Source of the DNA: Rothia mucilaginosa | GTDB taxonomy: Bacteria; Actinomycetota; Actinomycetes; Actinomycetales; Micrococcaceae | NCBI RefSeq assembly: GCF_901875305.1 | Contig: NZ_CABFLY010000002.1 | Coordinates: 434,001 to 498,000, forward strand | DNA: 64,000 nt | Direction: 5' to 3' | Shown: positions 19,547-27,271 of the stretch, one piece after another | Position numbering within the stretch: the first letter of the stretch is position 1 | Layout of the letters: each line of letters starts with the position of its first letter | Notes under the pieces: generated by a model | Seen by the model: only the letters and a program-made list of their open reading frames with translations | The model's database searches: none | Told to the model about the DNA's origin: nothing | Made by a program: the position numbers and the translations under genes

Positions 19547-21397
19547 CTACTTCTTCTTTTCCTTCTCCTCGCTCGAAGACAGTGCCGCAATGAAGGCTTC
19601 CTGAGGAACCTCCACGCGACCGACCATCTTCATGCGCTTCTTGCCTTCCTTCTGCTTCTCCAGCAGCTTACGCTTACGCGAAATATCGCCACCGTAACAC
19701 TTGGACAGAACGTCCTTACGCATCGCACGGATATTCTCGCGGGCAATAATACGCGAACCGATAGCCGCCTGAATCGGCACCTCAAACTGCTGGCGAGGAA
19801 TCAGCTCACGCAGCTTCGAGGTCATCATCAGGCCGTACGAGTACGCCTTATCGCGGTGAGTAATGGCGCTGAACGCATCCACCTTCTCACCCTGCAACAG
19901 GATGTCGACCTTCACCAGGTCGGCCTCTTCCTCGCCGTCGAACTTCCAGTCCAGCGACGCGTAACCGCGGGTGCGGGACTTCAGCTGATCGAAGAAGTCG
20001 AACACAATCTCTGCCAGAGGCAGGCGGTAACGCATCTCCACACGGTCAGCAGAGAGGTAATCCATGCCACCAATCTGGCCGCGGCGAGCCTGGCACAGCT
20101 CCATAATCGCGCCAATGTACTCACTCGGGGCAATAATCGTACACGCCACCATGGGCTCGCGAATCGTCGCAACCTTACCCTCGGGGAACTCGCTCGGGTT
20201 GGTCACACGCTTAGCGTTGCCGGCCTCGTCCACCACATCGTAAATAACGTTCGGTGCGGTCGAAATCAGGTCCAGGTTAAACTCGCGTTCCAGGCGCTCA
20301 CGCACAATCTCAAGGTGCAGCAGACCCAGGAAGCCACAGCGGAAACCGAAGCCCAGAGCGGCAGAAGTCTCCGGCTCGTAAATCAGCGCGGCGTCGTTAA
20401 GCTTCAGCTTATCCAGTGCGTCACGTAGCGCCGGGTAGTCCGAACCATCAATCGGGAACAGGCCAGAGAATACCATCGGCTTGGGGTCCTCGTAACCGCC
20501 CAGGGACTCCTGTGCAGGCTTCGCGGCGGAGGTGACGGTATCACCCACACGGGACTGACGGACGTCCTTCACGCCGGTAATGAGGTAACCCACCTCACCC
20601 ACGCCCAGGCCCTTCGACGGGACAGGCTCCGGGGAAATCACACCGATTTCAAGCAGGTCATGCTCAGTACCGGTGGACATCATCTTAATCTTCTGGCGCG
20701 GCTGCAGGCTACCGTCCACAACACGCACATAGGTGACCACGCCGCGGTACGAATCGTACACCGAGTCAAAAATCATGGCGCGCGCCGGGGCGGATGCGTC
20801 ACCCTGCGGGGCGGGAATCGCCTCCACAATGCGGTCCAGCAGAGCCTCAACGCCCTCACCGGTCTTACCCGATACGCGCAGAACCTCATCCGGCTCGCAA
20901 CCAATCAGGTTTGCCAGCTCCTCGGCGTACTTATCGGGCTGAGCCGCGGGAAGGTCAATCTTGTTCAGCACCGGGATGATGGTCAGGTCGTTCTCCATCG
21001 CCAGGTACAGGTTCGCCAGGGTCTGAGCCTCAATACCCTGCGCGGCGTCCACGAGCAGAAGCGCACCCTCACACGCGGCCAGGGAGCGGGACACCTCATA
21101 GGTGAAGTCCACGTGGCCGGGGGTGTCAATCATGTTCAGCGCGTAGGAGGCGCCGTCAACATCCCAGGGCATGCGCACGGCCTGAGACTTAATGGTGATG
21201 CCGCGCTCACGCTCAATGTCCATGCGGTCCAGGTACTGCGCCTTCATGTCGCGCGGGGCAACCACGCCAGTGGCCTGCAGCATGCGGTCCGCGAGGGTGG
21301 ACTTACCGTGGTCAATGTGGGCGATAATGCAGAAGTTGCGAATAATCGCGGGGTCGGTCGCCGCCGGAACGGGCGGGTTCTTCGACATGGGTGCCAA
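19547..21397 (-). CDS. lepA: Elongation factor 4 (LepA)
   Basis: A ribosome-dependent GTPase that acts in translation under stress and in 30S assembly. G1 is AHIDHGKST (26-34), G3 DTPGHVDF, G4 NKIDLP; EF-G-like domains and the LepA-specific C-terminal domain follow, ending in a Lys/Glu-rich tail. At 616 residues it has normal length. The TTG at 21397 has AAGGA eight bases upstream; the ATG three codons later (MSKNPPV) is the alternative. It is usually next to rpsT; here a PAC2 gene and an inserted element separate them. Confidence 0.96.
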   Translation of the reverse strand: MAPMSKNPPVPAATDPAIIRNFCIIAHIDHGKSTLADRMLQATGVVAPRDMKAQYLDRMDIERERGITIKSQAVRMPWDVDGASYALNMIDTPGHVDFTYEVSRSLAACEGALLLVDAAQGIEAQTLANLYLAMENDLTIIPVLNKIDLPAAQPDKYAEELANLIGCEPDEVLRVSGKTGEGVEALLDRIVEAIPAPQGDASAPARAMIFDSVYDSYRGVVTYVRVVDGSLQPRQKIKMMSTGTEHDLLEIGVISPEPVPSKGLGVGEVGYLITGVKDVRQSRVGDTVTSAAKPAQESLGGYEDPKPMVFSGLFPIDGSDYPALRDALDKLKLNDAALIYEPETSAALGFGFRCGFLGLLHLEIVRERLEREFNLDLISTAPNVIYDVVDEAGNAKRVTNPSEFPEGKVATIREPMVACTIIAPSEYIGAIMELCQARRGQIGGMDYLSADRVEMRYRLPLAEIVFDFFDQLKSRTRGYASLDWKFDGEEEADLVKVDILLQGEKVDAFSAITHRDKAYSYGLMMTSKLRELIPRQQFEVPIQAAIGSRIIARENIRAMRKDVLSKCYGGDISRKRKLLEKQKEGKKRMKMVGRVEVPQEAFIAALSSSEEKEKKK

Positions 21398-21424
21398 TCA
21401 CATCATCCTTTCGAGATGCTGGCT

Positions 21425-21475
21425 GCGGGTATGGGCATAGTTGTCTATCATTTTCCCATACCCGCGGCCGATGCG
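21425..21475 (-). terminator. Probable terminator of the PAC2 gene
   Basis: A perfect 11-bp stem, GCGGGTATGGG (21425-21435) with CCCATACCCGC (21465-21475), 10 bp after the stop codon. Its loop is 29 nt and no T-run follows. Confidence 0.5.
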
Positions 21476-21484
21476 CGAACGGAC

Positions 21485-22507
21485 CTAACGTTCCGAAGAA
21501 TCCTCCGCGGATCCCGCACCATCATCGGCAGGGTTCACGCTCTCGGAGGCGCCGCTGAGGGAATCCAGGTAGCCCTCAATGTCCTCAGCAATCACCTCGC
21601 CGGAGACAGTGCGCAGAGTCGAATCCATCTTCTGCTCGATCTCACGCACCAGCTCAACCTTCTCGTAGTCCTTCGCCATTTCTTCGGCGAGCTCTGCCTC
21701 CCACTCATCGGCGTGGGCGCGCAGGTGGTCGTACTCCTCAGACTCGACCTTAATGCCGAGGATGACCTCCAGCGCCTCGATTAGGCTCACGACCGCGCGC
21801 GGGTTCTGCTGGTCAAAGCTCAGATACCCCGGGATGCTCATACGCAACATGACCGAGGAAGACAGGCCGTACTCGGCGGCGAGTGCAGACATCGCCATCG
21901 TCACCGAGGTGGGGCCGGTGTAGTCTTCGTGCAGAATACCGGGGATGGCTGCCAGCTTCTCGTCGTGAGTGGTCAGCGTGTACGGGTACGGGCGGGTGTG
22001 CGCCACCTGATCCTCGAAGGTCTCAACGAAAATTGCGTGGTCCACGTGGAGTTTCTTCACGTACTTGAAGAAGCGGGTCATGAACCGCTGCATGCACAGG
22101 CTGGGGGCGGGGCCGGTCACCACGAGTAGGCGCAGGTGGCGCTCCGGGATGGTGACCATGTTGTAGAACATCTTGGGCCACACCAGGACCGTAGATTCGG
22201 AGTCGTCGCTGTTCAGTAGCTGCGGGGCGACGGAACCATAGTCGTAGAAGTCGTCCATGTCGAAGCCGGGGCTCTCATCGCACGGGTCGAATGCGCGGTG
22301 AATCACGTCGAGGGCGTCCTCACCGTTGCCCGGGGGTTCCTTCGCGGAGTTGAAACCGACCAGCATGACGGTCGTGTAGTTGTCCTCCTCGGAGGATTCG
22401 CTCAGGCGCAGCTTGCCGAGAAGGCCCTTCTTCGCGGGCTGTTCTGTGGAGGCGGCCTTGGCGAAAGCATCAAAGAGCCGGGCGGGAGGGAAGTTCGGCT
22501 GGCTCAT
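21485..22507 (-). CDS. PAC2 family protein
   Basis: A member of the PAC2 (proteasome assembly chaperone 2-like) family, common in Actinobacteria and of unknown bacterial function. The 340-residue protein has a PAC2 core from about 45 to 260 with TTVMLVGFNSAKEPPGN near its start and HTRPYPYTLTTHD and MSIPGYLSFDQQNPRA in the core. The C-terminal 60 residues are acidic and probably disordered. Insertion of this gene and the following island between rpsT and lepA departs from the common order. It is preceded by a promoter module that is duplicated upstream of the gene at 22990-23325. Confidence 0.85.
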   Translation of the reverse strand: MSQPNFPPARLFDAFAKAASTEQPAKKGLLGKLRLSESSEEDNYTTVMLVGFNSAKEPPGNGEDALDVIHRAFDPCDESPGFDMDDFYDYGSVAPQLLNSDDSESTVLVWPKMFYNMVTIPERHLRLLVVTGPAPSLCMQRFMTRFFKYVKKLHVDHAIFVETFEDQVAHTRPYPYTLTTHDEKLAAIPGILHEDYTGPTSVTMAMSALAAEYGLSSSVMLRMSIPGYLSFDQQNPRAVVSLIEALEVILGIKVESEEYDHLRAHADEWEAELAEEMAKDYEKVELVREIEQKMDSTLRTVSGEVIAEDIEGYLDSLSGASESVNPADDGAGSAEDSSER

Positions 22508-22583
22508 CGTTGTCCTTAGCTCGTGGTCGGTGGTTGTGTGGTGTGTATCGGCGGTGCTCGCTCCCCCGGGCTATCTATATGGT

Positions 22584-22666
22584 GCGGGCGGTGTGCGGTA
22601 CCGCCGATAGTCCCCACTATACGGGCTCCCGTGCGACCCGCAAGCGGTTTCGTCACCGGGCGGGCG
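22584..22666 (-). promoter_or_regulatory. Duplicated promoter module, copy A (upstream of the PAC2 gene)
   Basis: An 83-bp segment that recurs at 23408-23490 with only about 10 differences. On the minus strand it contains TTGCGG, a 16-bp spacer and TATAGT, followed by small palindromes (ATAGT/ACTAT and GGCGGTACCGC). It ends 77 bp before the PAC2 start codon. The promoter reading is inference from the hexamers and position. Confidence 0.6.
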
Positions 22667-22710
22667 CCTCCCCCAAATCTGTGCGTCATAAAACCACGGC
22701 GTGCGGGCAT

Positions 22711-22746
22711 AGCAAAAGGCACCCCACCACTTAGCAGGATGCCTTT
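22711..22746 (-). terminator. Terminator after the small ORF at 22765-22896
   Basis: AAAGGCATCC pairs with GGGTGCCTTT (one G.T pair) and is followed by TGCT within a TTTTGC run on the minus strand, 18 bp after the small ORF's stop codon. Confidence 0.75.
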
Positions 22747-22764
22747 CACAAAAGTTATGAGGAG

Positions 22765-22896
22765 CTAACCGGTGGTGCCTCCGGTGTCTTCTAGACCGAA
22801 GCATAAAGCCGCGGCCGCCCAAGCGTTATTGCCGCACCAATAGGTGAGGCTCAGGGTTTCAGAGGGGTCGTTTAACTCCTTAACCCCAGTATACAC
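22765..22896 (-). CDS. Possible 43-residue peptide gene rich in Trp, Cys and Ala
   Basis: A GTG-initiated frame reads MYTGVKELNDPSETLSLTYW and continues CGNNAWAAAALCFGLEDTGG and TTG before a TAG stop. The amphipathic, Cys/Trp-containing sequence is not what random frames here give, and a good terminator follows at once, so a real transcript end is likely. AAGGAG at 22877-22882 lies inside the frame with no normal start codon after it, so the true start is unclear. It could be a small peptide, perhaps a modified-peptide precursor, or the C-terminal scrap of a lost gene. No family is recognised. Confidence 0.4.
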   Translation of the reverse strand: MYTGVKELNDPSETLSLTYWCGNNAWAAAALCFGLEDTGGTTG

Positions 22897-22903
22897 GAAA
22901 AGG

Positions 22904-22946
22904 AAACCCCCTGCGTTCCCCTTAGAGGAGGGGGAACACAGGGGGT
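22904..22946 (-). terminator. Terminator after the distal att copy
   Basis: CCCCCTGTGTTCCCC pairs with GGGGAACGCAGGGGG (one mismatch), followed by TTTCCTTTTC on the minus strand. It terminates the gene at 22990-23325 and presumably was the original rpsT terminator. Confidence 0.85.
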
Positions 22947-22977
22947 CTCTGCCCTTAAACCAGAGAGGTACTCACGC

Positions 22978-22997
22978 ACCCCGCAAGTTTTAGAAAG
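22978..22997. repeat. Distal attachment-site copy (att core)
   Basis: The 20-bp sequence accccgcaagttttagaaag is identical to 25001-25020 at the 3' end of rpsT. Similarity continues, less perfectly, from 22951 to 22999, including the sequence leading to the next terminator. Confidence 0.8.
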
Positions 22998-23325
22998 GCA
23001 GAAGCGCCAAATCGTATGGAGTGCCAGCATAAACATCCGGCAACTCACCATTAGCTACCTTCTCACGATACAAAAGGGTTACTTCGCTATCGTCGAAGGG
23101 GAATTCCTGAGCTTCATACCTACGCTTAATCTCTGCCAGACCCCACTCATATTCGGCACCGGGGCGCGCCACCGGAGCATTAAAAAAACGCCCATTCAAC
23201 TCAGCACGCATCCACCCCTCCGGAGTATTTGCATCAGATATGGGCTTCGTAAAATCGAACGGGGCACGCCAATACTCAGGGTCTTCACGATAATCGTAAG
23301 CTTCTTCTGCGATCTCGCTACTCAT
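22990..23325 (-). CDS. Hypothetical acidic 111-residue protein
   Basis: The gene starts at the ATG at 23325 with a clear AGGAGG ribosome binding site and reads MSSEIAEEAYDYREDPEYW. It is acidic, aromatic-rich and soluble, with no signal or membrane helix. Its last codon and stop (PF then TAA) lie in the att core, so its 3' end was made by the integration. Position at the end of the element, behind the toxin and probable immunity genes, suggests a second immunity-like or accessory protein, but I do not recognise a family. It has its own copy of the duplicated promoter module. Confidence 0.7.
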   Translation of the reverse strand: MSSEIAEEAYDYREDPEYWRAPFDFTKPISDANTPEGWMRAELNGRFFNAPVARPGAEYEWGLAEIKRRYEAQEFPFDDSEVTLLYREKVANGELPDVYAGTPYDLALLPF

Positions 23326-23407
23326 GGGGAACCTCCTGATAATATGCAAAAAATGTGTGCCCACATCGGCGATACATGCAACGCCGCTTAGGGCGCTCAT
23401 GATAGGC

Positions 23408-23490
23408 GCGGGCGGTGTGCGGTACCGCCGATAGTTCCCACTATACGGGCTCTTCCACAAACCGCAAGCGGTTTCGTCACCGGGCGGGCG
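23408..23490 (-). promoter_or_regulatory. Duplicated promoter module, copy B (upstream of the 111-residue protein)
   Basis: Matches 22584-22666 over 83 bp. TTGCGG, 16 bp, TATAGT on the minus strand are conserved, while most differences fall in the spacer, as expected if the hexamers matter. It ends 82 bp before the start codon of the gene at 22990-23325. Confidence 0.6.
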
Positions 23491-23530
23491 GTGCCGCTGC
23501 GTACAGTGGAAAACTCAAAAATGGGTACAC

Positions 23531-23563
23531 AAAAGCCCCGTGCACGCACACCGTGCACAGGGC
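23531..23563 (-). terminator. Terminator of the probable immunity gene
   Basis: GCCCTGTGCAC pairs with GTGCACGGGGC around a short loop, followed by TTTTGTGT on the minus strand; 17 bp after the stop at 23581. Confidence 0.75.
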
Positions 23564-23580
23564 CTTGCCACACCTAAAAT

Positions 23581-23868
23581 CTAACGGTCGAGAAAGTCTA
23601 TATGTTCCTCGTAGTCGAAGTCTTCAGTAGCCAGTTTCTGAATGGAAGTTAAAATGTCCTCTGGGATAATCTCTAAGTCTGCCTTCTCTAAAACATCTTT
23701 CGGCATCGACAACCCAGCTTCTATACAATCAGCGGCGGAGCACGACAAAGACATTTCCCACTCCCCCACGGCATCAAAGTGAGTAGCCCACTTATCTTTA
23801 CGCACAATAGGAAGAGAAACCATGTACCCAGAAAGAACCTTAGCTTCTTCCCAATCTAGCATATACAT
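23581..23868 (-). CDS. Probable immunity protein of the adjacent toxin
   Basis: A 95-residue acidic protein (starts MYMLDWEEAKVLSG) beginning 11 bp after the stop of the toxin-like gene and ending at its own terminator. Small, acidic, cytosolic proteins directly after a polymorphic toxin gene are usually its immunity protein. I recognise no domain, so the role is inferred from position, size and charge. The gene is A+T-rich compared with the chromosome around it. Ribosome binding sequence before the ATG is weak. Confidence 0.6.
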   Translation of the reverse strand: MYMLDWEEAKVLSGYMVSLPIVRKDKWATHFDAVGEWEMSLSCSAADCIEAGLSMPKDVLEKADLEIIPEDILTSIQKLATEDFDYEEHIDFLDR

Positions 23869-23879
23869 TCACGCCCAGA

Positions 23880-24617
23880 CTACCTAAACGGATAAATCGA
23901 TTTAACTTTCAGTTTATCATCTTCTTTACTTACAGCAACTAAGATTTTTCCTACTCTGGGTATTTCTTTCGTGATTACGTGCGTCCCGGGAAATTTCCCG
24001 GGTTCCCATTCAGATATAGGAGTTTGAACTACACCTAACAGAAGAATAGCTATATCCCCAGGGTCTAATGTGCCAAAAGTAGTAGGAGCAGTCCCACCTT
24101 CACCATGACGAACCAAAATATGTTGCCACTGCCCAGGACTCAACAACTCCAAAAACTCCGGCCACCCAGACGAATAGTCCCGCAACACCTTAGGCATCTG
24201 AACACTCTCACCCCGACCACGGTTATACATCTCCCGCCATGACGAAGCCACCTCCGCCAACGAAGGAGAATACCCATGCTTCCCCTGCTTACGGGCAACC
24301 ACAGCATCACGAGCAACCTCATACTGGGCATACAATGCATCAGGGTCATACCCGGCAATCTTAGGAGTCTTCTTACCCCACGCAGGCACAATCTGACAAT
24401 CACAATCAGCATGCCACTGTCGAGCAGCACCCGCAGACTGGGCATCCAGATACACCCACCCGCGAGAAGCTAACATCAAACACCATGCACATGTTTGACC
24501 ATGAGGTTCGTACTTTGCAGGTGCCGCCTTTTGTTCTTGAGATGCTTCGGAGGCGACACTCAGAGGCCCGTGAGGGTGCCGTGTTCGTGTTTGAACAGGG
24601 TGGCGCTCCACTTGCAT
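23880..24617 (-). pseudogene. Truncated phage head (minor capsid) protein with C-terminal nuclease-like toxin domain
   Basis: Numbering from the open frame, residues 38-80 hold the cysteine signature seen near the end of actinophage minor capsid proteins: TCAWCLMLASRG (Cys43, Cys46), then HADCDCQIVP. After a linker, residues 155-245 (starting SPGQWQHILVRHGEG and ending KVKSIYPFR) look like a compact beta-rich nuclease domain of the EndoU/colicin E5-D/RelE-like class attached to phage head proteins; this fold call is inference. Residues 1-37 are antisense to the integrase fragment and are not genuine, so the head part is cut near 24500. MuF-type phage head proteins carrying variable toxin tails are a known class of polymorphic toxins. 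Whether it is still expressed is unknown. Confidence 0.65.
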
Positions 24618-24847
24618 ATAACTCTGCGCGAAACTGGCTAGTGCGGGCGCTCAAGGGCTCTGAGTTGGAGTGGGTGACCTGGCATGTGTTGAGGAAGACC
24701 ACTGCCACTTTCTTGGATGAGAGGTTGGGTATTGCGGAGGCATCGTTGCAGCTTGGTCATGCGTCGGAGGAGATGACGAGATCTGCCTATGTGCAGCGGA
24801 GTAAGCAGGCGGCGTTTGCGGAAGCACTGGAAGGGCTGGCGGGCTAG
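24485..24847 (+). pseudogene. Tyrosine recombinase (phage integrase), C-terminal fragment
   Basis: The frame carries the catalytic C-terminal half of a phage integrase: VRTLQVPPFVLEMLRRRH, then WHVLRKTTATFLDERLG with the His and Arg box, LGHASEEMTRSAYVQR with the second His and the nucleophilic Tyr. The N-terminal arm-binding and core-binding domains and the first catalytic Arg are missing, and the fragment abuts the truncated head gene near 24500. Its stop is 150 bp from the rpsT-proximal att core, the normal place for an integrase gene. It cannot be active. Confidence 0.85.
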
Positions 24848-24927
24848 ATTTGGTCCCCATTTACTCCCCACTTTGAAATCTCTCTAAACTGCTACTAGAC
24901 TGTCACCATTTGCAGTTTTGGCATGAA

Positions 24928-24974
24928 AAAATACCCCCGAAACCCCTTATAAATAAGGGATTTCGGGGGTATTT
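24928..24974. terminator. Terminator after rpsT
   Basis: AAATACCCCCGAAA pairs perfectly with TTTCGGGGGTATTT, with CCCTTA/TAAGGG continuing inside. T-runs lie on both sides (TTTTTTC on the minus strand), so it can stop rpsT transcription and also face the integrase fragment. Confidence 0.9.
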
Positions 24975-25000
24975 GCCCTAAACCATAGGGATACTCACGT

Positions 25001-25020
25001 ACCCCGCAAGTTTTAGAAAG
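25001..25020. repeat. rpsT-proximal attachment-site copy (att core)
   Basis: Identical to 22978-22997. It contains the last two codons of rpsT (partly), its stop codon and 12 bp downstream. Confidence 0.8.
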
Positions 25021-25276
25021 CCTTGTTTACCAGCGCAGCAAGACCGGACTTCTTGTTTGCAGCGGTCTTCTTGTGCAGAACACCCTTGGAAACAGCCTTG
25101 TCCAGCTTACGGTTCACAAAACGCAGAGCCTCAACGGCAGCTTCCTGGTTCTGTGCCTCAACAGCAGCCTTGACCTTGCGGGTCGCGGTCTTCAGCTCGG
25201 ACTTTACAGCGTTGTTACGCAGGCGAGCCTTCTCGTTGGTGAGGATACGCTTCTTCTGAGACTTAATGTTAGCCAC
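25013..25276 (-). CDS. rpsT: 30S ribosomal protein S20
   Basis: Small basic primary-binding protein of the 30S subunit. The 87-residue sequence begins [20 protein letters not shown] and is very rich in Lys, Ala and Arg, as in all S20 proteins. It starts with GTG at 25276 behind AGAAAG. The reading frame is intact although its 3' end is the insertion site of the element at 22978-25020, which supplies the final bases without changing the protein end (VNKAF). Confidence 0.97.
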   Translation of the reverse strand: MANIKSQKKRILTNEKARLRNNAVKSELKTATRKVKAAVEAQNQEAAVEALRFVNRKLDKAVSKGVLHKKTAANKKSGLAALVNKAF

Positions 25277-25404
25277 AATTAAACTTTCTGTTTTGTCTTA
25301 TTGGTCGGTGAGGGCGACGCTGGCCGATCATCGACTGAGCGGCGTGGGGATGCCTATGGCAACCGGCCAGCAGTGCCCGATGACCATCGGACACTCAACC
25401 ACAC

Positions 25405-25435
25405 ATAATACCAGATGAACAGCCTCCACGACAGG
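25405..25435 (-). promoter_or_regulatory. Probable rpsT promoter
   Basis: On the minus strand TGGTATTAT gives an extended -10 (TATTAT at 25405-25410) with CTGTCG 18 bp upstream as a weak -35. The leader would be about 120 nt, with room for S20 autocontrol, but I see no defined structure. Confidence 0.5.
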
Positions 25436-25537
25436 CCCTCGCGATGAGAAAAATACTGTGAAAACCGCTACACGCAACCCCCACATCCGGCGCAGATAAT
25501 TGGCACCGGCCGCCGGTGAAACTACCGGCACAGGGTG

Positions 25538-26182
25538 CTAGCCGTTATGGCGAGTCCACGCACGCTCAATCAGGCGGAACGTATCCTCCGGCATAACCGC
25601 ACCCTCACGGCGCATAGAATCCGGGCGAACACGAATCACACGGTTCAGCTTCACCTCAGAAGCGCGGCCCTGCGGATCCCACGGACCCGAACCAATATCA
25701 AGGTAGTTCGGATCAGCGTGCTCACGGTTATTGTGATTCTTGCTGGTCATCATCAGCGCCAGCAGGTACTCACCGTCACGACCCACCAGAAGCACCGGGC
25801 GGTCCTTACCCTGCGAGTGGTCCTCCTCGAAAGGAACCCACGTCCACACGATTTCACCCGGGTCAGCGTCGCCGTCCAGGGAAGGCGAGTACTCAAAGTT
25901 AATCATGTCGCGGTAATCGCCCGGGTAGTCCGAACCGTCGGATGCGCCGGTCGAGGTCGGTGCGGACGGCTTGGGTGCCGAGGACTGTGCCGAGGAAGGC
26001 TTCGGAGCGCTCGGCTTGGGTGAAGACTGTGAGGATGCGCGGCGTTCCTCGCCCTTCGATTCGTGCGAACCTTCGGAGCCTTGAGAGGAGGCCACCTCGT
26101 TAAGGGCCTCCTCTGCCGCCTTCTGCAGGAAGGGAAGCAGGGCAAAGAAAATTTTCTTCAGGAATTCAAGCATGCGCACCAT
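25538..26182 (-). CDS. PemK/MazF-like growth inhibitor domain protein
   Basis: A 214-residue protein with a short hydrophobic N-terminus (MLEFLKKIFFALLPF), a low-complexity Ser/Pro/Lys linker (about 35-85) and a C-terminal SH3-like PemK/MazF domain (starting FEYSPSLDGDADPGEIVWTW, with VPFEEDHSQGKDRPVLLVGR). MazF-type proteins are usually RNases paired with an antitoxin, but no antitoxin gene is adjacent, and this variant is found beside holA in related Micrococcaceae, so it may be a housekeeping form. The ATG at 26182 is 6 bp after the holA stop with no clear ribosome binding site, suggesting translational coupling. Confidence 0.8.
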   Translation of the reverse strand: MVRMLEFLKKIFFALLPFLQKAAEEALNEVASSQGSEGSHESKGEERRASSQSSPKPSAPKPSSAQSSAPKPSAPTSTGASDGSDYPGDYRDMINFEYSPSLDGDADPGEIVWTWVPFEEDHSQGKDRPVLLVGRDGEYLLALMMTSKNHNNREHADPNYLDIGSGPWDPQGRASEVKLNRVIRVRPDSMRREGAVMPEDTFRLIERAWTRHNG

Positions 26183-26188
26183 TATGCA

Positions 26189-27226
26189 CTAGTCGCGGGT
26201 GGGCAACGCAATCGCCAGCACCGCGCGCTCCACGGCGTACACCGCATCCAGCGACTCGCCCTTAAGCTGGGCGTCAGCATCGGCCAGAAGCTGCACAATA
26301 TGCGCCAGCTGAGCGCCGGTAAAACGGCGGCCATCGCGCTGAGCCTGCTCCACCTGCCACGGCGCCATGCCCACCTCACGCGCCAGCTCGTTAGCGCTCA
26401 TGCGCGCGTGGTGCACGCGCGCAATATTGCGGATGCGCATGGCGAGCGCGCCGAGCATCGGAATCGGTTCAGTTCCGGTGGCCAACGCGTGGCGGAGCAG
26501 GCGCAAGGCTTCGGGGGCGTTACCCGAGATGGCGGCGTCGCTCACGCGGAACGCGGTGACCTCGGTGCGGCCACCGTAGTAGAGGTTCACGGATTCCTCG
26601 GTAATCTCACCGGGGATATCGGCAAGCAGCTGCTGGCAGGCGGCGGCCAGCTCGGCGGTGTCCGATGCGGCGGCGGTCAGCAGGGCCAGTGCTCCCCCGG
26701 TGATGGGCCGGCGGGCGGCCGAAAACTCGCTGGCCAGGAACTCGCCCTTCTCGCGATCGGTTTTGAGAGCCTTGCAGTTGACGAGGGTGAACTGCGAGCG
26801 CACCAGGTCGATGAGCTTCTTGCCTCGGTTACCGCCCGAGTGGTTCAGAATCAGCATGATGTCCGGCTCGGGAGCCTTCAGGTAGGCCAGGGCGTCGGTG
26901 AGAAAGTCCTCGCTCATGGTGGCAACGTTCTCCACCTCAATTATTTTGGCTGAACCGAAGAGTGAGGGGGACACCTGCAGGGTCAGCTCCCCCGCCGTGT
27001 AGGTGGCGGCGTTAATCTGAACACGGTCCACCTCGGGGTGCGCCTCGCGGAAGAGCTCACGCAGGCGTGCCGCAGCGCGGGAGGCGAAGTACTCCTCCGG
27101 GCCGTAGAGCATAACGGCGGGTGCCGGGGTGACGGTACGCCACGCGGTGTCGAGGGCGGGGCCGCCGCGGCGACCGTATCCTCCTCGACCACGCTGGGGT
27201 GTACGCTGACCTGCCACGCTCATCAC
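26189..27226 (-). CDS. holA: DNA polymerase III subunit delta HolA
   Basis: Clamp-loader delta subunit that opens the beta sliding clamp. The 345-residue protein has a Gly/Arg-rich N-terminal tail (1-30), the delta N-terminal domain (PAVMLYGPEEYFASRAAARL) and the helical C-terminal domain (LRLLRHALATGTEPIPMLGAL). Low sequence conservation is normal for delta. It follows comEC by 45 bp, which is the standard comEA-comEC-holA order of Actinobacteria. Confidence 0.92.
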   Translation of the reverse strand: MMSVAGQRTPQRGRGGYGRRGGPALDTAWRTVTPAPAVMLYGPEEYFASRAAARLRELFREAHPEVDRVQINAATYTAGELTLQVSPSLFGSAKIIEVENVATMSEDFLTDALAYLKAPEPDIMLILNHSGGNRGKKLIDLVRSQFTLVNCKALKTDREKGEFLASEFSAARRPITGGALALLTAAASDTAELAAACQQLLADIPGEITEESVNLYYGGRTEVTAFRVSDAAISGNAPEALRLLRHALATGTEPIPMLGALAMRIRNIARVHHARMSANELAREVGMAPWQVEQAQRDGRRFTGAQLAHIVQLLADADAQLKGESLDAVYAVERAVLAIALPTRD

Positions 27227-27271
27227 TCGCCTTCTGTTGGGTTTGTCTCGCGGGGTTCCGCTGAGTATCCA

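Larger units (their letters stand above)
22978..25020. mobile_element. Decayed integrated element (prophage remnant) at the 3' end of rpsT
   Basis: The segment is bounded by direct repeats of the rpsT 3' end (20-bp identical core), carries the C-terminal half of a tyrosine recombinase next to the rpsT-proximal repeat, and holds phage head-protein sequence. This is the layout left by site-specific integration that rebuilds the target gene's 3' end, followed by large internal deletion. Remaining genes: a 111-residue acidic protein, a 95-residue probable immunity protein and a truncated head-protein/toxin fusion. Its base composition is also more A+T-rich, especially 23580-24100. It is now too reduced to move by itself. 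Confidence 0.75.

Noticed and set aside
25538..26182. Complete PemK/MazF toxin-antitoxin pair
   Set aside because: No small antitoxin gene lies on either side; holA directly precedes and a gap plus rpsT follows.
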